DNA of 64,000 nt from Eulemur rufifrons (GCF_041146395.1 NC_090989.1:221558843-221622842), one strand, 5' to 3'; positions 1 through 12,334 are shown, counted from the first letter of the stretch. Notes: generated from the letters alone by a model not told the origin. Translations and numbers: made by a program.

Positions 1-461
1 TACATAATAGTTAAAGAAGCTGCATAATTATAACAAATACAACTAAATAGGAATGGGCTTGGGAAGAAACACAGAAGACCCCTGGAAAATACATAACTCA
101 AGTGGGAGTTGTGGGTGTAGCAGGGAATAGCTTATTGGTTATTAGTGTCCAGAGTATTAGGAAAAAGAGGTCTGTTCTTCATGGCAGTTAAACAGAGGCA
201 GGTTAGTAGGCTATCTTCTATCTGTGAAAGCCATTGTCTCAGCAATTATGGATTTTTAGTGTGGATTTAGTGATGGAATTCTGTATGGCAGTTTACCTAA
301 TGGGCTTTTTCCTACAATCTCAGAGGAGGTTTCCCCAATATTTTAAAAATTTTCCCAAATGTTTCTGAATTGTAGGAAAAAGCAAAGTCAGTATATGCTG
401 CTTAAAATATCCACCTTTTGGTTTGAGCTACTAGTTTTTCTAACACAGATATTTGACTTTG

Positions 462-572
462 TGTATATATATGATATTCACATATAAGTATATATTATAT
501 ATTTATATATTATATAATTTTATATAAATTATGCATGTTACACATAAATCTATAATATATAAAGATATAGAA
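462..572. repeat. AT-rich (TA)n-like low-complexity tract
   Basis: A nearly pure A/T stretch with repeated tatata/atatat motifs. No gene is seen. Confidence 0.8.
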
Positions 573-599
573 AGGTGACTACAATATAATCAAAAGAGA

Positions 600-765
600 A
601 CTTGGATTTAGAGGCTAAAAATCTGGAGTTCAAGGCTCAGACTTACAATTATTAGTTGGGAGAACCTGGACAAGTTAGATAACTTGCTTAGCCTGTTTTC
701 CCTTTTGAAAAGGCAGGTAATAATATCTACTTCAAGAAGTAATGCATGAAATTATCTCGACAATT
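600..765 (+). repeat. MIR SINE, plus strand
   Basis: The text agttcaaggctcagacttac, acaagttagataacttgctta and gtaataatatctacttcaag matches the MIR core. Confidence 0.7.
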
Positions 766-887
766 TAAAATGTCATGATTATATAAGAATACATGTGTGG
801 TTGTATAATATATCATGATTATATAAGAATGCAAAGAATAATATTATGTAAAATGACACTAATATTAGGAAACATATTCATATAGGT

Positions 888-933
888 CCTTCCTTCCTTC
901 CTTCCCTTCTTCCTTCCTTCCTTTCTTCCTTCT
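888..933. repeat. (TTCC)n microsatellite
   Basis: Imperfect TTCC units spanning about 46 bp form a polypyrimidine tract on the plus strand. Confidence 0.95.
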
Positions 934-934
934 A

Positions 935-1675
935 TCCTGGTAAACTTTTCATTGAGGTTAGACACACATGAAAAATTACATTAAAAATTGTGCACCTCTA
1001 TAAATTTTCCAAGATGAATATACCCTTGTTTCTACCACTCAGATCATGAAATAGTATATTATTGGCCCTTCAGGAGCCTTGCTCATCTGTCTTCTAATCT
1101 ATAGAGAATGTCCCCTCTCATGATAACTACTATCCTGACTTCTAATAGTACAATCTAATTTCCAAATTTATAGTAATGGAATTATACAATATGTATCCTT
1201 TTGTGTCTATATTATTGTGCTCATTATTGTTTGTTGCATCACCCATGATTTTGCATGAATAGTAGCTCATGGGTTCTTATTGCTGTATAGCATTTCATTG
1301 TTTCAATATACCATAATTTATTCATTTTACTGTTGATGGACATTTGTGTAGTTTCTAGTTTGGGACTGTTACAAATAGTGCTTCTGTGAACATTCTTATA
1401 GTCCCTTATTAATCTTGTGCATGAATTTCTGTTTGGGTATATGTTTTGGAATAGAATTGCTGGGTCATAGGGTATGCATATGATCAGCTTTAGTCAATAG
1501 TGCCAGTTTTCCAAAGTGCTTGTAAGAATATGCACTCCCACCACCAGTGTGTAAGAGTTCCAGTTGCTCCACGTCTTTGACGACACTTAGTCTTTTTGTC
1601 TGCTTAAATTTTCTGTTTGTACAATTTTAACCATTCTTATGGGAGTGCTATACCAGTATTAACTTATTCATCTGT
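935..1675 (-). mobile_element. Old L1 (L1M-like) fragment, minus strand
   Basis: Diverged phrases typical of reversed old L1 text are seen: ttactgttgatggacatttg, tgctgggtcatagggtatgc, ccagttttccaaagtgcttg, tgcactcccaccaccagtgt. No intact reading frame remains. Confidence 0.8.
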
Positions 1676-2029
1676 TTTAGAAATTATTTAATAAGAGGTT
1701 GGAATTTAGCTCACTTAAACCCTCCTTTCTTCCCTTTTATTATTTTAATTCTAATATTATTTATCTTTATAATTATTATACCATTAACTTTAATCATTAT
1801 CTCTTAATCTTGAAATAAAATTTTAAAAAACTATTTACTTACAGATTTAGAAAGAGGAAAAACTGTTTATATCACATAAATCTATGCAAATGCATCAATG
1901 AAAAATAAAGAAAGTTTATACTAAAAATTCCTATAAATCATAATGTCATTTAAGGAATAGGACACCTGGATAATTGGAGGATTGGGTTTGTTCTATATGA
2001 ACAAATGGTTTACAGAAAAATTAAAAAGG

Positions 2030-2113
2030 ACAGGAAGGAAGGAATGAGGGAGGGAGGGAAGGAGAGAAGAAGGAAGGAAGGAAGGAAGAAAGGAAAGAAG
2101 GGGGAAAGAAAAC
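2030..2113. repeat. (GGAA)n-rich polypurine microsatellite
   Basis: About 84 bp are almost purely A/G, with GGAA and GGGA units. The ORFs at 1993-2254 (minus) are translations of this tract, not genes. Confidence 0.95.
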
Positions 2114-3442
2114 AAGTGCAGTTGGGTAGCTGGGTTCTCGGGCCTGCAGAGACTTCTCCTGGGAGGACTTGATGGGATGTGTAACCATTGAATGCTTGTC
2201 AGCATATATTTCAGGGAAGATATGAGATTGCTTTTCCCTAAAACAGAGGATCATTTTTCAGGAACTATCACGCAAAGAATTTCATCCACATAGATGGCCA
2301 ATTTACATAAACCAGGATAACCCCTCTGTACCTTTTCTTGATTAGTAGTCACAGGCTTTGGGAGATTTTTTGCTTGAGTTACAGGAATAGTTGTTTCAAC
2401 TCTCATGCTTGTTTGGCTTGTGTGAGTTTCAGCCCTCAGGTCTGCCGAAGAGAATTTAATCATGACTAAACACAGATTCTACGTCCTGTCTCCTGCTTCG
2501 TAGGTATTGACTAATCCCACTTCACTGTGTGTCTACTCATAGTGATTAAGCTTTTAGTGAATTCACAAAGCAGTTGCCCCACTTTCATTTAACACTCACC
2601 ACTTTCAAATTTCCCTTAGTGTGTGAAAGGTGCTGCCTCTGACTTGGTTTCCCCATGTGTGTAAGGATGTGACAGAAAGAACTAAACATGGTTTAGCTCA
2701 AGAGAAGAGAAATTTTAGGGAACTTGTAAAGACCATCTCAAATACTTGATGATTATTATGAGCAACATATGTTAAAATAGTGTGACCTCAGAATTTAAAA
2801 TAAGGGTAGCAAGCATGGGTTCCTTCTTAGTTTATAAGGATAGGCTTCCTAATGCTTAAAGCTGTTTAATAAGGAAATGCTGGGCTTATGAGAAAGAAGA
2901 TATCTAATGCTGAAGGCTGAGTGTTTAGGCTGAGGGTATATGAGAGCTTGTTGGATTTCTGAAGTCAGACCTCTTACTATGTGTCTAACTTTGAGACTTT
3001 ATGAATCAATATACTATATTACAATGATTCTGAGATACCATCTATTATAAAAAGCATCCTGATGTCAGAGAGGTTAAAATGTGAAAAATTGAAGGTGTTA
3101 ATGTTGATGAAATATGGTTCATATACTCTTATTTCATGAGGAGAGTTCTTGGAGCAACACAGCTTTGTAGTATTCATTATTTTCTCCATGCCACCCCCTT
3201 CTTTTGCTTGATCTAGAGTTAGTCCCTGGGTATGCCTTTGGTTTTACATGTCCTAGAAATAACCAAAGGAAAAGATACTTCCTATTAACTTTCTTGCAAG
3301 GAAATGAATGAGTAGGTGACCTAGGGCAAATGGGGTTTAGAGAGAGTTTCTTCTGATAATAGACTCATTGACAGGCTAGCAGGAGCATGTAACCTTCAGA
3401 TCATAGAGTACCTAGGGCTAGCAGAGGACCGTTGATATGTGA
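2114..3442. other. Unique 5' flank, no gene seen
   Basis: Unique AT-rich sequence with stops in all frames. The minus-strand 70-codon ORF at 2251-2463 has no recognisable features. Positions 1-600 and 1676-2030 are likewise without recognisable content apart from the AT tract. Confidence 0.6.
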
Positions 3443-3505
3443 TTTTTTTTTTATTTCATCTTATTATTATGGGGGATACAGAATTTCAGGTTACATACAA
3501 AAGTT
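3443..3505 (-). mobile_element. Tiny L1 3'-end fragment
   Basis: The sequence ttatttcatcttattattatgggggatacagaatttcaggttac matches the start of the reversed 3' end seen at 43,770. The insertion is very short, or only this much survives; sequence 3505-3640 is AT-rich and not assigned. Confidence 0.6.
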
Positions 3506-3639
3506 CACTTTCCAGAACATTTCAAAATGTTATGTTTTGATTGGTTCATATAAAAATTTATACATTTACCTTTCATTTTATATAGACTATTCTTTAACAA
3601 TGTATTTATCTTGTCCTATTAATTTGTACATTTTTAAAT

Positions 3640-3872
3640 TTTATTTTATTTTATTTATTTATTTATTTTTATTTCAGCTGGGGGTACAAAAGTTCAGGTT
3701 ATATATATTGCCCATGCCTCCCCATGCCCCCAAGTCTGAGCTTCAAGTGTGTCCATTCCCTAGACAGTGCACATCGCACTCATCAAGTAGGTATACACCC
3801 ATCCCTTCCTCCCAGCCCCCACCTCTGTCCGATACCCAATTGGTGTTATTCCCAAATGAATTTGCACATTCT
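3640..3872 (-). mobile_element. L1 3'-end fragment, minus strand, lemur-type 3' UTR
   Basis: A TTTA-rich stretch (the A-tail in reverse) is followed by gggggtacaaaagttcaggtt and a C-rich 3' UTR ending at gtccgatacccaattggtgt. It has one G-rich module only, unlike the 43.8-kb copy. The 169- and 77-codon ORFs across it are artefacts of the repeat. Confidence 0.85.
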
Positions 3873-3933
3873 TTACTGCCTAGGAACCATGGAGAAAAAA
3901 GTTTATGTCCTACTTCCCATTTGCTTTTTAAAA

Positions 3934-3939
3934 TTTATT
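3934..3939 (-). terminator. AATAAA polyadenylation signal downstream of the minus-strand coding-like segment
   Basis: The minus strand reads GTTAATAAATTTT about 450 nt after the TAA at 4386. The hexamer is common by chance in AT-rich DNA, so it is supportive only together with the upstream open segment. Confidence 0.25.
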
Positions 3940-4385
3940 AACATCCACTTTTTGTAATTACAGTGACTCTTTTCAAGTAAAGCTAACTTGCTCTGGAAAT
4001 GGCATCTAACTCTGACTCCAGAATTGCAATGCTGGTAATTTTCAACATGTTTTTAGCTTTGATGCTGCCATTCTCTGCTAACTTTGTAAGAAGTATGATA
4101 GACTTTCAACTTAGTTTTCCACTTCCTGGCTATTAGGAACTTTGTAAAGACAAATGAACATCAGAAGTGGAAAGGGTCAATTTTCTGCTTGCCTACAATC
4201 ACATCTAATTTAGCCTCTTGTGCAATTCTCACACATTTTTGGTACTTGTCAAGTGCAAAAGAGAAATGCAGAGAACATCTTCAAACCTGCCTTTAAAAAC
4301 AGTACTCTAAGATAAGGGCAATGGGAAGCTCATTTTTTAAACCAAACAGCTTTAAAAAAATGACACATGCAATCACTACTTGTCA

Positions 4386-4610
4386 TTAAATTTTTCTAAG
4401 TACATCTAAAAATCTCATCAGTTGCTCTGAGTGCTCATCAATGTGCTGGTATAGTCTTCTATGACAGACACTCTTGATGGCAGAGTCATTTTCCCGTTTG
4501 GGCTGATACGGGTGAACCAGGTTCCCATAGCTCTGTGGAGCGAATGTTTTTGGATAAGGTGCCTCGATACATCTGTGAAAGTCTCTCTTAGCTCCTTTGA
4601 AGGGATGTTG
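4386..4610 (-). CDS. Unrecognised coding-like segment: possible terminal exon or gene relic
   Basis: The minus strand reads open for 74 codons and ends in TAA TGA. It begins QHPFKGAKRDFH, passes through FAPQSYGNLVHPYQPKR and ends EQLMRFLDVLRKI. There is no initiator Met; codons further upstream in this frame are stops (TAG at 4613-4611). The segment starts exactly after an AG preceded by a mildly pyrimidine-rich run (ttcactctttagttatag), which looks like a splice acceptor. A polyadenylation signal AATAAA lies downstream at 3939-3934, with no genomic poly(A) tail, which argues against a fresh retrocopy. Residue use (varied, P/Y/H-rich, no runs) is more protein-like than in chance ORFs here. 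The C-terminus (VCHRRLYQHIDEHSEQLMRFLDVLRKI region) could be helical. I do not recognise the family. Alternatives are an old 5'-truncated pseudogene or chance. A gene here would be transcribed away from, and its upstream exons would overlap, the TRPM3 promoter. Confidence 0.4.
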   Translation of the reverse strand, partial: QHPFKGAKRDFHRCIEAPYPKTFAPQSYGNLVHPYQPKRENDSAIKSVCHRRLYQHIDEHSEQLMRFLDVLRKI

Positions 4611-5865
4611 CTATAACTAAAGAGTGAATTTTCAAGGTATCCAGGTTAGTACATGAGCTTTTTATCTCTTAGTGAGTTTTGGAGTCATACCCATAAGTCC
4701 CTTTGTAGGTAACTAAAGGAGAAGGCAAATATTTACTTTAAGTCACAAGATACTGTCTTTTATTCTACTCCTCAAATTGATATTTAGTTTCCATACCTGT
4801 GTTATTTGTAAACTATGCATAATCATTTTGATTTATTTTTGTGAGGGAGAAGAATCTGGAATGAATTAGTTTCCTCCCATGAGATGTCACTAATAATTTC
4901 AAATCCATAAGCTTAGATAGGAAGCTAGAAAATGCAAAATGGAGCCTGTGGTTTTCACATTAAAGGGCATTTTGTGTTGCAAACATTTGTTTTGAGTTTC
5001 ATTTTGTTTAATATGGCTGTGTGATTTCTGGACATAGAGGGTTGTTTAAAAAGGTAGGACGCATACTTCATGAATCCCTTTTATTTAAAATGGCAGGATT
5101 AATATCCACGTAGCACCACACACAGGTGCACAGCTGTGGGATTTTAGAGCTCTGTGTTCCATTGCTGCAAACTAGCCAATTCCAAGACCTCTGCTTAATC
5201 AGACCGACCACTGGCAACTCAATTATGATTTTTCCAACTAATACCACAACACCAGTTTTCCTACCGCATTTCTCACCCTCTCCCCTACCCTTCTAACCCC
5301 TCTTCCCTTTTTTCCTCCCGAGAAGACCTGGCAAGATTCAAATAGGAAGGAGAATGCTTGATTTCAGGAAGAAATGAAAACGCATCTATTGCTATTGGAA
5401 CAGATAAGCAACCCGACAGCCCTTTTCAACTGGGAGCGATTTTAGGCCTCACCCCTTCTAATGGCGAGTAAGGTCATTGTTTCAGCTTTTGTTAATTTGT
5501 GATGCCTCCAGCTGCCCTCTCTCATCTGATCAAAAACATTCCCAAGCATGAGGTCAGTTCAGTCTGGTGAAATAACTGACACAGGACAGGAGAGCCTGCC
5601 GCTTTTCCTTCTAATGAGCAGAAGGCAAGAACATGAAAGAAAACAAGGTGGAGAGGTCAAAGACTGCAGAACACACAGGAGTTCAACTCCAAATCCATCT
5701 CGTATTATCCTCACTGCTTAACTACTCAGGAGTAAAGGGGCAAACTGAATACCCCATTCCCACGCTGGAGAGAAAAATGAATTGATGTTAAGAAGTATCA
5801 ACCTTCTCTTTCCTTCCAAGAACCCTCTTCTGCCCTGCCCCATAGCACAGGCCCTTGAAGGCACT
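4611..5865. other. Unique sequence upstream of the TRPM3 CpG island
   Basis: It holds no recognised repeat and no clear exon. If the minus-strand segment ending at 4610 is a terminal exon, its upstream exons should lie here or further right; I could not identify one. Confidence 0.5.
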
Positions 5866-6025
5866 TAATTGCAGATGGAGCAGCTAGAATCACCTTGGGA
5901 CCTTTTAAATACCCTGATTCCCAGGCCGCAGCAAGACCAATTAAATTAGACTCTGAGGAATATCGCCATTAAAAAAAAAAAAAAAAATTCGGGTAACTCC
6001 AATGTGCAGCCAAGTCTGAGACCCA
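5866..6025. mobile_element. MER5A-like hAT element with an internal A17 run
   Basis: The text agctagaatcaccttgggac, accctgattcccaggcc and aactccaatgtgcagccaag follows MER5A. A run of about 17 A (5970-5986) interrupts the second half. It lies just upstream of the TRPM3 CpG island. Confidence 0.7.
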
Positions 6026-6333
6026 ATGGGCTGGTCTGAGCAAGCTGGAGAAGGAGTAAGTGTGGCTTCTGACAAGGATATGAAGCTCCACTCTCCCCAG
6101 GGATACTTAATAGACAGTTGTTATTGGAAAAAGAAGAAAGAGAACAGGAAGGACAAAGTTGCGTGCTTCCTGTCTTTCTCTAAGTCAACTGCAGTCACCA
6201 CCCACCCATTGTGGTGACCCAGGCTTCTACCCGCTGCTTGGGGGTGGAGAGGGGGTGAGGTTGGTTCCCAGGCCTAGGGGCCTGGGCGGGGTAGGGTGAC
6301 CGCAGGGCACATCAACAGCCCCAGGCGTGGGCC

Positions 6334-6369
6334 ATGCGCTCTCCAGGGAAGGCGGCGGCTGCTGGGTGA
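6334..6369 (+). promoter_or_regulatory. Short upstream ORF in the presumed TRPM3 leader
   Basis: ATG CGC TCT ... GGG TGA encodes 11 residues, with G at -3, and is in the same frame as the TRPM3 start at 6631. If transcription starts upstream of 6334 this would be a translated uORF. Whether it is in the mRNA is not known from sequence. Confidence 0.35.
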
Positions 6370-6903
<534 letters not shown>

Positions 6904-6989
6904 TAGGGGCTAGACTAGAGCCAGGGAACTTGTGGAGCCGCTTCTAATGAGAGACAGTGCTGGGGGCTGTGAGGAGGGGTAAGAGGGAA

Positions 6990-9900
6990 CGTCTTCCCTC
7001 CCTTCAGCAGGGGAGAGTCCTCTGACGTCTCTGGTGTCTCTGCAAAAATGGAAAACATGTACGAGAGGCGAGGGGCTCGCTGTCAGATCATTGGAGTTTT
7101 GCAATTAACAGAGCGTGTGAAAGGTTGTCGAGTGTATTGATGTGACTCCTGTGTATATCCCCGAGGGTCCGTCTGTGCAGCTTGTTGGAAGGTACTCGAC
7201 ATCCGCTGAATGAGGGCGGAATAGAAAGGGCATGCCATATTTTTACTCTCTTAACACTTGCTCTTTCCATCCCACACCCCCACTATTTTAATGGGAGCGT
7301 TTAATTGTTTGCAGAATGTCATTTGCATACAGAGAATAGCAGGAATATCCCAGGTGCTTATACTCCTACTGTTTAACATATACAGCGTTCAGAAAACAGT
7401 TTTCCCATGTGTCAGCTCCTCTTCAATGTCTAATTAGTGCAATAAAAGCACTCAAGTGAAATTAATATAGGCATCATATGTGTGTAGAGAAGTACAGTTG
7501 ATAAAAAAAAACTTTAGCTGCATTTGCATTTTTCGTATTTAAATATTATATTTTCTTTCATCTTAGAGGGAGAGAACTTGTTCTAGAAGAGAGTGGAGAG
7601 CCCTCCTGTTGCTCATGGAGAAGGATGATATCCCACTTTTAACTTCCCAAACCTCAAGAGTAGTTGTGTGTGTGTGTGTGTGTGGTGTATACACTTGCAT
7701 ATTACATCCAAAGGTCTTGACAGCAGATGTTACATAGTGAAGAAACTTTGGTTTAATTAAAAGAAAGGGTGGTACACAAGCATTGTATCCCATAGCATGA
7801 TTGTTACCCTGCTCTGTTTTTGAGAGGTCGTCATTGGAGGATAAAATTTAATCCCTAAAAAGTAAGATGTTTAAACAGTTTAACAAAATGAAATATAAAC
7901 ACTTAAAATTTTTGGCATGTTTATTTTGTCTGCTTGTTTACAAAAACTACCATCAGGAAATGTTACGTTTCTCAAATATTTAATGTGTTTTGTGGGCAGG
8001 TTTTTCATCAAAATATGAATGTAGTACACCAAAAATACAATTGATTTTATTTCAGGCATAGAAATATTATTTGTTTAGAAATGTGGACTTGAAAGTATTT
8101 TTAAAAGGAGACTATTAATCTGAAGATAAGTTTTTCTGAAACAATTATGTGGAAAATATAAAAATGATGACATCTGGTTTTTATCAATTATGTGAACTAA
8201 GAGTTAATTTTACCTCATTTTTATTAGAGAGTCTATGAGTTATTCTAAGGAACTTATGCTACTTTTTGATTCTGTTCAACAGGTGTGTGCAGTCTATATC
8301 AGGAATATATAAAATCTTCATAAAACTATGTGATAAGTTAAATAGCTTGCAGTTTTGTTATCTAGAATAAAAATGTGAGAAAGAGCAAAAGAGGATAGCA
8401 TGACAACCAGAGACATCTGGAAAAGTAACCATATCCTCATGTTTACTAGGGGTGATGATGGTGCTGTATTTGTCTGTAGTACTTGTTAATTGAAACGTTA
8501 GTAATTCAGTTAAAAACCAGTTATGGCAAAAGCCTGTGCTTATTTTCACATTGCATGGCAAGTGTGATATTGATTTTGTTCTAAAAATCTAGTAAGTACT
8601 CCTACCTATGATTTTAATTATCAGATTTTTTTAAACAAAGATAATGAGGTTTTGTAAATCTTAGATCTAGGATGGTGGTTTTTAACCAAGGTTTGATTCC
8701 ATTAGTTGTTAACAGACTTTCGACTTCATTTTTGAGACACTCAACTTATTAATATTTATTCAAACAGAAGGAAGGGAATACTAATGCTTGCAGCAGACAT
8801 GCTTATAGAAGTTTTTAATCTTCAAGGTAAAAATTTTTCTCTCCCTTAAGTTGAACTGGTGCTGTTTTCAACTTTCATTGTATTTTATGTAGAAAGAATA
8901 TTACAGCTTAAACTGCAGAGAATAAAGTAGTTAATATGGTTAATGTTGCTTTTTATTTATTCTGGTGAGTAAATAAGAAATAAGATGTTATGTAATATAG
9001 AGTGGATCTTATTCATTGTGTCTTGTACTCAGAAATATTGTGGCATCCATCCTGATAAAAATCATATGAGGATTTTGTTCTTCCTTTGAAGACAAAATAG
9101 ATAAATGTGGGAAAATTTGGTTAATAATAAAACATAGGGGCTTTCTTAGATCTTTCTTGTTTCTTTTGAGAATGTAAAATAGTTGTTTTATTCATACGAT
9201 CTTTGTTATTCTCTTCTCTGCTTTAGTCAGAGTCTTGAAATCACTTCCAGTTAAAGTTATTCCCAGGGAACAATACAGTCCATGACTCTGTCCCTGATGG
9301 GAATGATTGCAATTTCATTTTCACCACCAACAAAGCATGCGTGCATCATAGTTAATGGAATATATTTACTTCAGCAAGGAGAGTTCTGTCATATTCTTGG
9401 TTATCCAGAAGCACTTTATCCATGATCTGACTCATAGTGTTTTAGTGTGTGAAGTGTAGGGGAGGTCTGTTTAAATTGACCTTGGTGATTAGATTACCTC
9501 CCTATCACCAGATATGTAGTGTTTTTTTCAGAGGTTGGGTGGCTCCATGACTTTGATGCCAATATTAGAAATTACGAAGTTACACTTCTGGAAATCTCTT
9601 TGGTACTCAGTAACCAGTCTCCTGATGTGCTTTACGGAGTATTCCAGGTCTACAGTAGGGTAGTATGTGCCATCCCTGCCACTGCTCTCTGGGGTCTGCT
9701 TTTGTTCTGGTGCCAAGCAGAAGCTGCACTGCCCTGTGCAATAGCTGGAAGAAGAGGCAGCTGTTCTGAGTCCGAACAGTGGCATTTAAGAAGCATGTTC
9801 TGAAGTTCTGGGCCACAATAGTGGGTTTGCCTAGCACATCAGTCTTTGTTGATTTGAAAAGACTTTTTTTTCATTTTTGTAATTCAAGAAACACTCTTCT

Positions 9901-11833
9901 CTCCCTTTATTTTTAGGCTTCATGGTTTATAAACAATGGAAGCTTTATGAATTCATGTTGCTTTGATATAATCCAGTAATCTACATACTCAAACTAACCT
10001 CAAATCATAAAACTCTGATATGGTGAAAGATAGATTTAATTATATTTCTCCTTCGAAAGTGTTCCTCTTTGAGATTGGGCCATAGATTGTTTTTTAAATC
10101 TAAAAAATGTTTTTACTAAATGTAAAGAAATTATATATTAATTTTATAGTTTTATTAGTATGAAAGTTATATATTAGAATGTTGGGCATCAAATTAAGTT
10201 TCTAGATATCCCTGTTTTAAATAATGTCTCAGTTGAATTGGTCAATAGGCATAAATGTAATTTGAAACTTCTTTGTCTGCATTCTATAAGACCTGGATTT
10301 CATATTTCTCCTTGAATTATTGTTCTTGTTTTTCTTGTTATTTGTTTTGATTCGATCTGCACAGAAATGCATGGAAATCTATAGAAAGGTGATTCAGCAA
10401 GTGCTGTTTGGCATTACAAATATCAAATGCTCACCTCAGCATATATGTATTTTTAATTTTAAAAGGCATTTTCCTTCTCTGGCCCCACCACTATTTAAAG
10501 GCTTGTTTTCAAATAAATGCAGATTTAATTTAATCTCTGAGTAAGCACTGTCAAGGGGGAAAAAAGCAACAATTCCTAGGGAGTGAAATGATGGCGTTGT
10601 AATTAGAGTTGTTTTTCAACCTTAGATAGCACACTTGCTTCCACTAATGCTATAATTACGCTTATCAGCAGGTGCCAACACAGACTATCACACCTTGTGC
10701 AGACAAGTGGGCGACTGACAGTGTATGGAGACAACAGTGCTGCAAAGTAGGCAAGTCTATTTCAGCTGGTGACCAAAGTCACTCTGCCCACAGCTGTCTG
10801 AGAGGCTGTGCATGCAGGGGGCATTCCAGGACCAAACCTAGCATTCATTTCTGATGCCGACTTGCCCTTTTTGGGCCGAGTAGGTGATTTCCAGTTTTTC
10901 TTTCCAAAAGCTGCATTTTTCAAGGTCTTAAAATAAACGAGAAAAAGCTAAGTTAAAGGCAAAACTAAAGTAAAAAATACTCATTCCCCCAACCAATTGC
11001 TCATTTGAAGATTTGGGGGATGATAGGTAGGTCCTGTGGTGGCTGTGGTAGAAACAACTACAACCAGGTGAAAAGAATCCTTGTTTCCTTTTTCAATGTC
11101 TAATATGCTATTGCAGTGTCATTAAACCTTTAATAGTTTGTTCTTGTTACACAAAGGGCTCTCCTGGTGAAAGCAGAATGAATCCCCTGCGGTGCTAGTC
11201 CATTACTGAATAAACCATTTCTTGACAAGTTGATTTTTGTCTGCTGCCTTTTACTCATCGTGTTGGAAAAAAATAAAAAGGGAACAATGTTGCATTGCTC
11301 AGGAATACAGTTGTATTTTCTTGTTATTACAATTTTTTTTTATTAAAAAAAGCTATTTTCTGATAATGGTTCATTTTGTTTAAGCATTTCTGAAATAATA
11401 TCTTTTTCTAGTAATCGATATAACAACTAATAAGCTTTCCCTTTTTATCATAGTGAATAACAAAATTTAATTTAGTTTCACCTTTCATGTGAGGGCTATG
11501 ACTATGTTAGGAAATGAGTAATTCAAATATTTTAAGTTTTAGAGAGTAAAATACAGTATCTTTTCATGGTGACAGTTTTAAATTTGTTTTCATTATTCCA
11601 AAAGATATTAGAACAGTTCCTCTTGCCATTATTTACTGAGATCTTTAAAAACAATTGAATCATTAAAAATAACTTATAAATAGTAACAAAGCATTATATT
11701 CATTTGGTTAGACCAGCTGTGATGGTCTATGTGTTGTTTTTACTTTTTGTTTCTTTCATTTGCAAAGCCCAAGGAGGGCTGGTAGAACAAAAATGGAAGG
11801 ATTATAGAGAAAAACATTTAAAGAAACTTATTC
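6990..11833. other. Proximal TRPM3 intron, mostly repeat-free
   Basis: Nearly 5 kb have no recognisable interspersed repeat apart from a TG run. Overlapping short ORFs at 9519-9837 sit in a locally GC-richer patch but match no protein I know. The block 10330-11260 is GC-richer than its surroundings. Repeat-poor DNA next to a developmental-type promoter is a plausible location for enhancers, which is inference only. Confidence 0.5.
7663..7685. repeat. (TG)n microsatellite
   Basis: Eight to ten TG units in the TRPM3 intron. Confidence 0.9.
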
Positions 11834-11961
11834 ATCTAAGTTTTGTTGAACACTTAGGAAGTGTTAAGCATCATGGAAAGTACTGGACAGCTTCCCTAAT
11901 GGAACCGGTATTTAACCCAAGCGAGAGATCTGCAAAGTGACAAGACAGAGATGTACAAAGT
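11834..11961 (+). repeat. Inverted duplication, left arm
   Basis: This 128-bp segment is repeated in reverse complement at 13383-13510 with no gaps and 7 mismatches by eye (about 94% identity). Five of the mismatches fall within one 10-base patch (agcatcatgg versus ggtgtggtgg). It contains the end of a 70-codon ORF that does not look like a known protein. It is not part of any repeat family I recognise. Confidence 0.9.
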
Positions 11962-12224
11962 CTAGCTTCATAGTCAGAGTACATTGGAGCAAAGTTTAAA
12001 GTAGCCAATGCCTCTTTAAGGGTGGTGGTGGGAGGTTTGAATAAAAAGCTTCTGAGACATTGTCCTGATTCTCAAAGGATGAAGAAAAAGAGTTGTTTGA
12101 ATTTGGCAATGTGGAAAGAGAGCAATAATATATTTCTGAGAGTCATTTTAAATGAGTCATGAGGATAGGTTCTTGAATGCAGTGAATGGGAGGCAAGGCA
12201 GATGAGGAAGAGAAATATCTACAC

Positions 12225-12312
12225 CAAAGAGCAAATATTTGTGTAGTACTTACTATGTACCAGGCACTCTTCTAAGCTCATTACATGTTATTGTCTATTT
12301 CCTGACTTCCCA
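12225..12312 (-). repeat. MIR SINE fragment, minus strand
   Basis: The text gtacttactatgtaccaggcactcttctaagctcattac is the reversed MIR 3' part, adjacent to an L2 3' end. Confidence 0.65.
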
Positions 12313-12334
12313 TTAAAAAAGGTCCACTATTTAT

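Noticed and set aside
2021..2254. Ser/Pro/Leu-rich minus-strand ORFs
   Set aside because: They are translations of the GGAA microsatellite.
3432..3941. 169-codon plus-strand ORF
   Set aside because: It runs through L1 3' UTR sequence and TTTA-rich tail in antisense, and its composition follows the repeat.
11704..11940. 78-codon ORF with a hydrophobic start that resembles a signal peptide
   Set aside because: No recognisable domain follows. The nominal start is not ATG and the end lies in the inverted duplication arm. The duplication itself is reported instead.
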